A stretch of 64,000 nt of DNA. It comes from Apostichopus japonicus. Its lineage: Eukaryota; Echinodermata; Holothuroidea; Aspidochirotida; Stichopodidae. Of the stretch, positions 48,483 through 61,200 are shown in pieces (the first letter of the stretch is position 1; every line of letters begins with the position of its first letter). The notes under the pieces were generated by a model. The model saw nothing but the letters and a program-made list of their open reading frames with translations, was not told the DNA's origin and did no database searches. The stretch is taken from positions 14,175,001 to 14,239,000 of the forward strand of contig NC_092580.1 of the NCBI RefSeq assembly GCF_037975245.1, read 5' to 3'. Both the position numbers and the translations under genes were made by a program.

Positions 48483-50157
48483 TCCTTCCCTCTCCTCCTC
48501 CCCCCTCCTCCTTCCCTCTCCTCCTTTTTACCTCCCACTCCCTCTTTCCCTCTCCTCCTTCGCTCTCCTTCCCTCTCCTCCTTCCCTCTCCTCCTTCGCT
48601 CTCCTTCCCTCTTCTTCCACTCCTTCCCTCTCCTCCCCTCCTCGCTCCCTCCACTCTCCACCTTCACCCTCCCCCTTCCTCCTGCCCTCTCCTCCTGCCC
48701 TCTCCTTCCCTCTCCTTCCCTCTTCTTCCACTCCTTCCCTCTCCTCCTCTCCTCCCCTCCTCGCCCCCTCCACTCTCCACCTTCACCCTCCCCCTTCCTC
48801 CTGCCCTCTCCTCCTGCCCTCTCCTCCTTCCCTCTCCTCCTTCCCTCTCCTCCTTCCTCTCCCCTCCCTCCTTCCCCCTCACCTTCCCTCTCCTCCTTCC
48901 CTCTCCTTCCCTCTTCTTCCACTTCTTCCCTCTTCTCCTCTCCTCCCCTCCTCCCCTCCTCCCCTCTCCTCTCCTCCCCTCCACTCTCCACCTTCCCCCT
49001 CCCCCTTCCTCCTGCCCTCTCCTCCCCCTCCACTCCCCACCTTCACTCTCCCCCTCCCTCCTTCCCCCTCACCTTCCCTCTCCTCCTTACCTCTCCTTCC
49101 CTCTTCTTCCACTCCTTCCCTCTCCTCCCCTCTCCTCCCCTCCACTCTCCACCTTCCCCCTCCCCCTTCCTCCTGCCCTCTCCTCCCCCTCCACTCTCCA
49201 CCTTCCCTCTCCCCCTCCCTCCTTCCCCCTCACCTTCCCTCTCCTCCTTCCCTCTCCTTCCCTCTTCTTCCACTCCTTCCCTCTCCTCCTCTCCTTCCCT
49301 CTCCTCCCCTCTCCTCCCCCTCCAAAATCCACCTTCCCCTCCCTCCTGCCCACTCCTCCTTCCCTCTCCTCCTTCCCTCTCCTCCTTCCCTCTCCTCCTT
49401 CCCTCTCCCCCTTCCCTCTCCTCCTTCCCTCTCCTCCTTCCCTCTCCTCCTTCCTCACCTTCCCTCTCCTTCCCTCTCTCCCTTCCCCCTCCCTCCTTCC
49501 TTCCCTCTCCTCCCCTCCCCCTCCTTCACTCTTCTCCTTCCCTCTCCTCCTTCCCTCTCCTTCCCTCTTCTTCCACTCCTTCCCTCTCCTCCTTCCCCCT
49601 CACCTTCCCTCTCCTCCTCTCTCCTCCTTCCCTTTTCTTCCACTCCTTCCTTCTCCTCCTCTCCTCCCCTCTCCTCCCCCTCCTCTACTCTCCACCTTCC
49701 CTCCTGCCCTCTCCATCCCTCTCCCCCTTCCCTCTCCTCCTTCCCTCTCCTCCTTCCTCACCTTCCCTCTCCTCCTTCCCTCTCCTCTATACCCCTTCCC
49801 CCTCCCTCCCTCCTTCTCTCCCCTCCCCCTCCCTCCCATCTTCTCCTTCCCTCTCCTCCTTCCCTCTCCTCCTTCCCTCTCCTTCCCTCTTCTTCAACTC
49901 CTTCCCTCTTCTCCTCTCCTCCCCTCCCCTCTCCTCCCCTCCTCCACTCTCCACCTTCCCCCTCCCCCTCCCTTAAACCCTCTCCTCCTTCCCTCTCCTC
50001 CTTTCCACTCACCTTCCCTCTCCTCCTTCCTCTCCTCCTTCCCCCTCCCCCTCCCTCCTTCCCTCTCCTCCTTCCCCTCCCCTCCCTCCCTCCTTCCCTG
50101 TCCTTCCCGTCCTTCCCCCTCCTCATCCCCTCTCCTCTTCCCTCTGCCTTTCCCCTG
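48483..50157. repeat. 1.7-kb polypyrimidine tract
   Basis: Almost purely C and T, built from irregular CCCTCTCCTCCTT units. It gives long but meaningless frames on both strands (Ser/Pro/Leu on plus, Glu/Gly/Arg on minus). It lies in the intron before exon 3 of the scaffold gene. Mirror-repeat pyrimidine tracts of this kind can adopt triplex (H-DNA) structure. Confidence 0.97.
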
Positions 50158-52493
50158 GAATGTATTGTTAACCATGCCACATGTTATAGCCTATATATAC
50201 AGTATATCATGCGGTAACTAGGTGATTTCTTTGTCAGACCTGTGGCATCGTTTCAGTAGTTTCCGCTTCTGTGCATTTTTTTGTCTGCCATATTTCAAGA
50301 AATTCAAATTGTATGGTAACATCGAGTGGTTAATTAACTAACAAGTTAACAGGGTTTTGTTCATCATATGTGTAGTTGTAAAGTATATTGTGCTTACTCA
50401 TTGTCAACTTTATTATACTCCAAAGGTCGCTGAAGTTTGGTTTACATTGCTACAGTACATCATTGAGTATGTGGGGAACTTCCCTGTATCATTCTTTTAA
50501 TTGTCCTTGAAATTCACTGCTACTGAACAACTAACTAGGAACCAGTACGGGGAAGAGGAGATTATACCCATTGAGTTTAGAGTACTCTTTGCAATTTTTA
50601 CATGACCTACTTTGTCCAAGCAGTTCATCTAATTTAGAAATCATTTATTAATGAGTGCATATTATTGAATGACTAGGATTACACTGTGTGATCACTTTTT
50701 AATCTAAGAAAGCGACAAATCTGCACCTAAATCCTCAATAATAAATCAAGGCCTCCCTTTCCCTCTCCCTCCTCCCCCCCCCCCAAAAAAAAAGGAAAAG
50801 AAAAGAAAAGATATATGTCAAGTTTACTTAAAATAGACCAAATATGACAAAACAAATGTAGAGATACTGTAAATGTTGACTTTAGTTCATAGGTTGCAAT
50901 TTTCTGGAAAGGTTCATTTGTACACACTGTTTGAAGTTAAACAATCTGTAGAAACCTCTTAAAAGTCTTTTTTTCTTTTCTTATGATATGGATCTAGGGG
51001 AGATTATATAGTGTGAGTTCACAACCAAAATAACATGTGTCTCATTCTTCATTGGCAATAGGTAACACGTCCCTACCATTGCTTCAACCTTAACATTCTA
51101 TCACAATCTGCACGACCCGATCACAACCCGACATCTTCCGTTTTTCCTTACACGTGCACTGCCCGACTATTTGAAATTTTCCACGTAAATGACGGGCGAG
51201 TGGAGTCGGGTCGGGATAAGTCGGACAGTGTGTGGCTGGCTTAAGATTCTTGAGTCGACTTTTACCTGCAACAATGCCACCCATAAACCGTGGATAAGCA
51301 ACCTTGCAAAAAGATAGAATATTGAAAAACTTCAGAAATTACTGAAGAAAAAAACAGAAGCAGAAATGGGTTACATATTAAACGTGTTTGTGGGGAAAAA
51401 AATGTGATTACCTATGTAACAGTTCCATGCATTGCACATATTTTCAAGATTTGAATGAGTCAAACAAATGAATGTCAGTTTTGTGCATCTTGGTCATCTT
51501 GTTCTTTAATAAATAACAATATTATTCTTCAGGTGTGTTGCTGTTTGGATTGATGTTGTAAGGAGAAGCACATTCTTTAATATTCTTGTATTATGAGCTA
51601 ATAGCTCGAATGAACATCTTTCTTCGGCTTGAGATGAGAGATATAGTCTGCTTCAACTGTCAGAAAACACCAAGTTGGTTAAATCTTTCATGTCATGTAT
51701 AACTGCACCAGAAGGTAAAGGTGTCCCCTTCATATCGTCCATGGTGAAAAGAATTAAAGCGTCATATTAAGAATTATGCACAAATTTAAGGGCGTCAAAT
51801 TGTTAAAAACTTCCATCATTTCGAAAATATCATATATGCAAGCATCCTCTAATATTAATATACAAATGATATATATTTTACTGACCATACCCAGGAAAGG
51901 AAGAATAAAACACGACTCAAGGGATGGAAGAAAACATGACTTGAACATTTGTGGCCATTTCTACATTTGTTTCAGCCGTCTCTCTTTCAGAAAAAAACAA
52001 ACAACAAAAAAACAAAAAAACAAATGGTATCTCCTAAATAGAATAAATTTTGTCAAGCTCTTTTGGGAGAGTTGTTCAAGACAATTAACAGCATGTCATT
52101 ACCTTGTGGTTTGTTTTTCAGTTCAAGGTCAACAGTATTGGCTCCAAAATATGCTAGATACTCAAAGAATGGTCACGCATGCTCCAATTTTCAACAATCA
52201 TTCTCACTACTTAACCACACCCTCAAGTGTACTTTTCCTCACTGTAACATTTATTCATCTAATTACAACACTCCTCAACGTCTGCGAGTTACTTTTCGAA
52301 ATTCAGAACCACCAGGAATTCAAAAGTGCCGTTGAAAACAAATTAAAAAGTTTGGAGCCAATATGTATACAGATGATCTTTAGTGGCATAGCGCCATCGT
52401 TGTCATCCCTGCATGCATCCCTGGTATGTAGGCTTGATCACTCCACTGAATCAATATCTCTTTTAATACGATTCCAACCCTACTCTCTGACAG
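50158..52493. other. Intron before exon 3
   Basis: Contains a C11-A9 run (50774-50793) and a GC-richer patch at 51100-51240 with repeated CGACCCGA/TCGGGTCGGG motifs that may be a transposon fragment. The open frame upstream of 52494 is an extension of exon 3 into intron and is not coding. Confidence 0.5.
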
Positions 52494-52739
52494 GACTGCC
52501 GTCGGTGACCTCTGTCATCTCCTCGAAGCTTTCTAAGAGTACTGGACAGTTGTACACGGATCCCAGTGTCGAGCCGGAGAATACCGTAGGGAGGAGTCTC
52601 TCGCAAAACCCATTGTGCGTCGGAGAGGAGACCATTTACGCAGTGCCCTGTAACATCCCAGTGAAAAAGGAAGACAGTACCGCCAAGCCTGCTGCAGAGT
52701 ACGAGAATACCAGACTCTTTACCAGAGCAAACCGTAGAG
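52494..52739 (+). CDS. Unrecognised scaffold-like gene, exon 3 with YAVP and YENT motifs
   Basis: A 246-nt exon (82 codons), phase 1 at both ends. The acceptor is CTACTCTCTGACAG and the donor is AGA G|GTAAAT. The joined codon with exon 2 is GGA, giving DRAG-LPSVTS. The peptide contains [12 protein letters not shown] and [13 protein letters not shown] fits the YxxP consensus for Crk-type SH2 domains and YENT fits the YxN consensus for Grb2-type SH2 domains. These are consensus matches only, but two in one exon of a disordered, Ser-rich protein suggest a tyrosine-phosphorylated adapter. The exon sits between a 1.7-kb polypyrimidine tract (upstream intron) and a 1.3-kb polypurine minisatellite (downstream intron). 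Confidence 0.8.
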
Positions 52740-52780
52740 GTAAATGATAGATCTGTCTGCTTTTTAGATATCTAATATAT

Positions 52781-54420
<1,640 letters not shown>

Positions 54421-55683
54421 AATGAGGCTTAGGGAAGGGTGAGGAATGAGGAAGGGTGAGGAGTGAGGAAGGATGAGGTGTGAGGAAAGGTGAGGAGTGA
54501 GGAAGGGTGAGGAGTGAGGAAGGGTGAAGAGTGAGGAAGGGTGAGGAGTGAGGAATGGTGAGGAGTGAGGAAGGGTGAGGAGTGAGGAAAGGTGAGGAGT
54601 GAGGAAGGGTGAGGAGTGAGGAAGGGTGAAGAGTGAGGAAGGGTGAGGAGTGAGGAAGGGTGAGGAGTGAGGAAGGGTGAAGAGTGAGGAAGGGTGAGGA
54701 GTGAGGAAAGGTGAGGAGTGAGGAAGGGTGAGGAGTGAGGAAGGGTGAAGAGTGAGGAAGGGTGAGGAGTGAGGAAGGGTGAGGAATGAGGAAGGGTGAG
54801 GAAGGTGAGGAGTGAGGAAGGGTGAGGAGTGAGGAAGGGTGAGGAGTGAGGAAGGGTGAGGAGTGAAGAAGGGTGAGGAGTGAGGAAGGGTGAGGAGTGA
54901 GGAAAGGTGAGGAGTGAGGAAGGGTGAGGAGTGAGGAAGGGTGAAGAGTGAGGAAGGGTGAGGAGTGAGGAAGGGTGAGGAGTGAGGAAGGGTGAGGAGT
55001 GAGGAAGGGTGAGGAGTGAGGAAAGGTGAGGAGTGAGGAAGGGTGAGGAGTGAGGAAGGGTGAGGAGTGAGGAAGGGTGAGGAGTGAGGAAAGGTGAGGA
55101 GTGAGGAAGGGTGAGGAGTGAGGAAGGGTGAAGAGTGAGGAAGGATGAGGAGTGAAGAAGGGTGAGGAGTGAGGAAGGGTGAGGAGTGAGGAAGAGTGAG
55201 GAAGAGCGAGAAAGGGTGAGGAGTGAGGAAGAGTGAGGAGTGAGGAAGGGTGAGGAAGGTGAGGAGTGAGGAAGGGTGAGGAGTGAGGAAGGGTGAGGAA
55301 GGTGAGGAGTGAGGAAGGGTGAGGAGTGAGGAAGGGTGAGGAGTGAGGAAGGGTGAGGAGTGAGGAAGGATGAGGAAGGATGAGGAGTGAGGAAGGTTGA
55401 GGAGTGAGGAAGAGTGAGGAAGAGTGAGGAAGGGTGAGGAGTGAGGAAGGGTGAGGAGTGAGGAAGGGTGAGGAGTGAGGAAGGGTGAGGAAGGTGGGGA
55501 GTGAGGAAGGGTGAGGAGTGAGGAAGGGTGAGGAGTGAGGAAGGGTGAGGAGTGAGGAAGGATGAGGAGTGAGGAAGGTTGAGGAGTGAGGAAGAGTGAG
55601 GAAGGGTGAGGAGTGAGGAAGGGTGAGGAGTGAGGAAGGGTGAGGAGTGAGGAAGGGTGAGGAGTGAGGAAGGGTGGAGGGGA
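54421..55683. repeat. 17-bp polypurine minisatellite
   Basis: The unit is GTGAGGAGTGAGGAAGG, about 70 copies, with variants GAAAGG, GAAGAG and 8-10 bp partial units. It lies in the intron between exons 3 and 4, in the purine-on-plus-strand orientation opposite to the tract at 48.5-50.2 kb. Confidence 0.97.
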
Positions 55684-56409
55684 AGGTTTCAGGTCAGTAT
55701 ATGTTGGCCAACTTTTGTTTGGTTTCTCTCTCCATCAACTTTTTAACAGTTACGTTGGTCATATACTTATAGACACTGCACGTTGGGAAAATTTGTTTTC
55801 ATTTTCTGCATGTGGTAAATCACAGTGTGCACACACACATTCACAGCCAGTATGCCATGCCATAATGATCACATTGGATGTATTATGCACACAAGATTGT
55901 GTTTCATAAATTTAGTATTGTATGTGTGATACTCATGTATTTACATACCCTGATGTAAATTCTTTATTTATGTATTGGCAATGTTGCACCTTCTAACACA
56001 TATATACTTTTTGATATATGACACTGTATATAAATAGCTATTTCAACTATTTCAAATAAAGTATGCTGTGTGGGCGAAAGGACACATCGCACTTTATCTG
56101 AAAAAGAGGAGGATTCCATGAGTCATGAGAAAGAGAATTAACACAAAGCAACACAAAACAGACCGAAGCAAACCGAACACAAAGCAAACCGAGCACAAAG
56201 AAAAAAACAAAAAAAAAGAAACCAACAATCTGGCATAGTACTCTTTCCTTTCAAAAATCAAGCACAGATAATATATGGCATTTGCATATTCATGACCTGA
56301 TCTTCCTTTTAATTAATCCGAGCCAATCAACAAGATCACACATTTCTTTAGCACTGCTCTGATTTGCAACCAGCCTTTCTTTTTTCCATCTGCCCTGTAA
56401 CCTCTCCAG

Positions 56410-56607
56410 AGGCAGTGAATTCTTCAGAAGGTTCTGAGAGACCTATCCGGAGGGCGGGTGTAACAACCCGCTATAAGAGACCAGTCCATGAGGAACAAGA
56501 GGCGTTGGGCCGCTTATCAAAGTCACTTCCAGATTTAGCGTATGCTGAAGGTGGAGTCCAGATAACTAATGCCAAAGGCCTTTTTCAAAAGTTGAATCTA
56601 AGCACAA
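56410..56607 (+). CDS. Unrecognised scaffold-like gene, exon 4
   Basis: A 198-nt exon (66 codons), phase 1 at both ends, with acceptor CCTGTAACCTCTCCAG and donor ACA A|GTAAGC. The joined codon is GAG, giving ANRR-EAVNSSEG. The peptide includes RPIRRAGVTTRYKRP and EALGRLSKSLPDLAYAEGG. SKSLPDL is a Ser-containing motif of the sort found in cytoskeletal and signalling linkers, but I cannot tie it to a family. The open phase-1 end shows the gene continues past the exon, yet no further convincing exon was found up to 64000. Symmetric phase-1 exons would allow exon skipping without frameshift. Confidence 0.78.
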
Positions 56608-56659
56608 GTAAGCCTGCACTTATTCTTTGCAAAATCAAATATATATAAATATTTGCAAA

Positions 56660-56662
<3 letters not shown>

Positions 56663-56696
<34 letters not shown>
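56663..56696. repeat. Short TA array
   Basis: A TA run of about 34 bp followed by a T-rich run, some 55 bp after the exon 4 donor. Confidence 0.9.
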
Positions 56697-56704
<8 letters not shown>

Positions 56705-57062
56705 TATTTTTTTTATTTATATACTGTATTTGTCTCTCCCCTCCTTTTTTTTGCTTCAAAATGATGTATTTGAACTTTTTTTTTATTTTGGTGTGTACAT
56801 TTTGTAGCTGGTGAACATTTAACATCACTTTGCGACAAAATTCTGCTCGATTTTAATGTTTATCTAGAAATTATCAATTGTTTCTTCAGCATGTTTCACT
56901 GCATGTATTTATAGCAGCTGTATGCCACTTAAACGCTGATAGAATATATAGATGGATAATTTATTTGAAAAATATCTGATTTCATAATTCTCTACATTCT
57001 CTAGTTTTCAGTCACAAATGCAAAGCAAGTTTAGCAAATTTATCAATACTTTGTATACTGTA

Positions 57063-57107
57063 TAAAAAAAAAAAAAAATAAAAAAAAAAAAAAAATAAAA
57101 AAAAAAA
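57063..57107. repeat. A-rich low-complexity run
   Basis: Poly-A interrupted by single T residues, about 45 bp; could be a decayed retroposon tail but nothing recognisable precedes it. Confidence 0.8.
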
Positions 57108-58071
57108 TGTATATTGTATGAAGCCATGCAGTTTACACCTATAGTTAGCCCCTAGTTTGTCCCCCCTCCCTGACTACCCGATGTCAACTGTGTATTTGAA
57201 TGTGGCATGTTACACTCATCACTTCAAGCTCTTGCATAGCATTCATAACTGATTAAGGCAAATAAAGGTTCTGTTGTTTGGTTTTTTTTGCAACAAATAA
57301 TTGGGTTTTTTTTGGAGACAGAGAATTTAATTTAGAACTTTATGTGCACTTAGTACGCCAGCATTTCAGGTGAGTGTTACCAAAAGGTGATGGCAATTAG
57401 GTGACTGATCAGATATATCCAATGATATCTCACCTTGTGCCTTTTAATACTCACGTACATAAGTCCATCGGGTATTGCAACGCAAATGCTACACAAAATG
57501 GGCAAATTGCTCTACAAAATTGTGCAAAAATGTAAATAGCAGTTTTTTTTTTCCAGTAATAATAGTAATTTGATAAGAAAACATAGGTCAAGAGTCAAGA
57601 GAACTACTTGAAATAGCGTGTAAATTCATCTAGAAATAGTCTTTGGTTTCCGAAAAGGGAAAACTATGGAGTCTGTTTTACCGACCTTGCAAAATTGTGA
57701 GGGCGGATTGCAAAGTCGACAAAGACTGTAACTTGGCTTGCAAAGTCGGTAGTCGCTATTACGGTTAGGTTTGTCCAACACTGCATCATACAGAAATGTT
57801 GTACTCAAAGCCGAAGCCAATCAGGTCACACATCATTTGCATACTAAGTTCTTCAATACTGCCCTAATAACCTTTCGGGAAACATTTCAAACTGTAGTTT
57901 TGAAGAGGTGTTGTCAGTTCATTGAATTCCGTTGATTAAATCTAATTGTGAAAGTTACAATATAGTTGTTAGTAAATTGATATATCAGCCCACCCTAATG
58001 AGATGTATACTTTTGCTTTTGTTCCTGCTGGTGTTCCATGCAGTTCCATTACATGTTCTTACATATAGATG

Positions 58072-58077
58072 CATATA

Positions 58078-58156
<79 letters not shown>

Positions 58157-58225
58157 TTATATATATTTATATATAAATAAATATACATATATACATATAT
58201 GCATATATACATACATATATGTATA
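58072..58225. repeat. TA/TATATT/CATATA microsatellite
   Basis: A TA run of about 90 bp passing into TTTATA and ATACAT repeats. Confidence 0.95.
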
Positions 58226-61200
58226 TCTGTGGAGTCTTTACTGTAACCGTGGCAGTGATACATATGCCGAGTACGAAATACCGCTTGTGACCATTTATAG
58301 GCAGTCATAATATCAAAAGTAAACATATCCCACACTGTACATATATATGTATATAGGCTTGGGAGGTGTAAGACAGCTCCCTGCATTTACACAAAGACTG
58401 TTTCCAGAGGCAATTAATGTAGCATATATGATGAAGTAAGTAAACAATTGATGATAGACACAAAGCTAGCAGCTCCTGGTGTGTATATAACATTCCTTGG
58501 AGCAGCCCCAACCAAACGTTAATGAAAATAAACAGACTGGTATTAATTGAATGGGAAGTCTAATTGATACTACCTACCATTGGTGCATAATAACAAAAGC
58601 ATTCGTTTTGAGCTATGGCAGAGGTTTTTTTTTTTACAAGTGTAGCCGTTTCTTAATTTCGTCAAGTCACAGGGAGTCCGACTCATTCGAGAAGAATTTT
58701 TCACAGCATGATATCAGGATGTCTTGAAGGGAATAGGTATCAGTCATTATCCGCAACACCATTGTCTTATAATATTCCAGGCTAGACATACTATTAAATA
58801 TGACAGGATGTCGAACATACACGACTGTATTGAAATATCATTGGTGTTGGTGTACCGTATGAACAATGACTTTGGTAAATACTGTAGCAATGGATGATAA
58901 AAGTGATAAAAGGCACACTTTGCATATTTTATGATTACACCTTCAGGGAAATATCCCTTTTTGTGCTATTAATGCATGTTTGGAATGCTTGAATCTATAA
59001 TTGGGTTATATACAACACTGTTGGGGGATGTATATGTACATTATCCTGATATTGTAATACACTTATAAAGTAATCTCTGAAGTTTGAAAGGGTGTCCAAA
59101 AGTCAGTCTGACGTATATCAGTAAAGAACAATAGATCTTGAAATTTCTAAATTTGTTCCTGTTATCAATAAATGATACCCCAGTCGAGGTTAATGCTATG
59201 CATGACGAAGCATTTATCATCACTATTTAAATACATCCCGTGAGTTAACAGGGAAGTTCCCTTTTATTGTTAACTATATCACATGCGTGTATGCCACCAG
59301 CCCATCACGTGCTTCATTCACCGTTACACATTGTATTAATGCCTTGTAATGACGTAGGGTGGTATTTGTTCTCTCTGTTTACCATCATGCAGTGTACTGT
59401 AAGTTAACATTGACATATAATTCATGGTATTTATATGGCTTGGAATTTATCGCTTAGAAACAATGTTAACTCCACTTTGAGCTTAACAAGCTCATTGAAG
59501 GTTATGAAAACAAATATTGGCTGATATATAACCAGTAGGGGCTGCTGTAAGGTTTTTAAAGTACAGTTGTGGTACTGTCAGGGAGGGGGGTTGATGGGTG
59601 GGGAGGGCAACCTACACACAGGCTTCACCAAGAATATGATAAATTCTATCAGAGCTATGTCAGTGTTTACAAAATGCATTCTGATTTGGCAGACGGAAAT
59701 TTACAAAACAAAACCATAAAAACAAATGAGGCAAATAGGAATAAGAAAGGATTTTAGAACTTTCATCCATGAGAAGTATAAAACTGGACAGCACATAACA
59801 AGTATGTTATGATCACTGGGTCAGCCCAAGCATGTCAATGAGTCAAGCCATATTGAAATGAATGCAAATCAGACCACACTTCTAACTTACTTTCCTGAGG
59901 TTGGCTGCACCTAGCATCCTCTTCCTCTCCAAACCAAATTTTTTAAGTTACAGAAAAAAGGCTAGATCCAGCAGCTCCATTCTTGGCAAATTAAAACTGA
60001 TCATATAATATTTCATTTTTTTCAAATGCTGATGTCGATTCCAACAAGCTCTACAGTCAAACTTTTGCGATACAGAACAAGTAATGACAAAGATTAGCTA
60101 ATGATCACCTATTCTGAAACTGTTTTTTTTCCTGCCGCTTGCAAATAATATTTGTTTCCTCAGTGACCTTTTAAATGTTTAAATACTAAATGCGCTCCAA
60201 CATCTGTGAGAATTTTTTGGAAGGTTAGAATCTTCCTCAAACTTGTCTTTATGGAAGCATTTTATCAGTCTTTAGCATGCTTAAGTTTGGAGTCATTTAA
60301 TATACCAAATAATACAAGTGATATATAGGTGGAATGATATGTGGGAATGTGGTTTGATATATAGCATCTTCTATTTTATCAAAATTATTAAAACATTGGT
60401 AGTCCCTTTAACTAAAGTCCCCCCTTGCTTAAAGGTCATTATTAATAGCCCCCTCATTTAGCACAATAAAAGTTGATAGAAATTTTCAAAATTACTTCCC
60501 TAAAGGATCTAGTTCTTCTCAGACATTAAAGGGGGAGTGGTAAGAAGGAAGTTGGGAGGAAGATACTGATGACCTTTAAAGGTGTACCATATTTAGTCTA
60601 GAAAGATATGATTGGTTTACTTAAGTTCAGGAATTTTTACACTGCCCTCTACATATTTTGACTTATCCTAACAGAGGGAGTTTATTTTGTCAGATCACTT
60701 TTCTTGAGGTCTGGTAGCTAGCTGTACTTTGGAAGGATTATAGCCCTGTTTTCTCTACTTTTCTGGATACTTAAAGAAATGTTATCGATGAGCATTAATA
60801 ATAGCATAGTTTTACGTGGTTTCAGCCATTTGTTCTTTCCTGTTAATGCAGAGCTGAATTTTGTTGTTTTTAAAATGCTTTGCTGCCCTCTATATTTAGT
60901 TTTCTGCCGACTACCAATTTTGACATTATTGTGACCCTACTACCAGTGCAAGAAATTTACTGCGTCCTACTTGTGAAATTAATACAATGTCTGAAGGTGA
61001 GGTGCTGCAAACTAGAAATAAAAACAGGGTTAACAGATCAGTCTAAGTCTAACCTGAGGGCGTTTTGATAAACCGTTTTGTAGGTTACTAATTTGGAGGC
61101 ATTACTTTGTTTCTATTATACAGCACTGCTGCCCTCAATTATTGAAAATTTTTCCAAGAATAGCCATGATAATTCTTTGGTTCATCATTTCCTTGTCAAT

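Noticed and set aside
48365-50221. Plus-strand frames of 503 and 588 codons and several Glu/Gly/Arg-rich minus frames
   Set aside because: Products of the CT-rich tract; low complexity in every frame and lying within an intron.
51100-51240. CGACCCGA-rich patch as a gene or MITE
   Set aside because: No terminal repeats or duplications could be defined, so it is only noted as a possible fragment.
51776-52493. Upstream part of the 323-codon plus-strand frame
   Set aside because: Only 52494-52739 behaves as an exon; a good acceptor precedes it and the upstream peptide is AT-driven and featureless.
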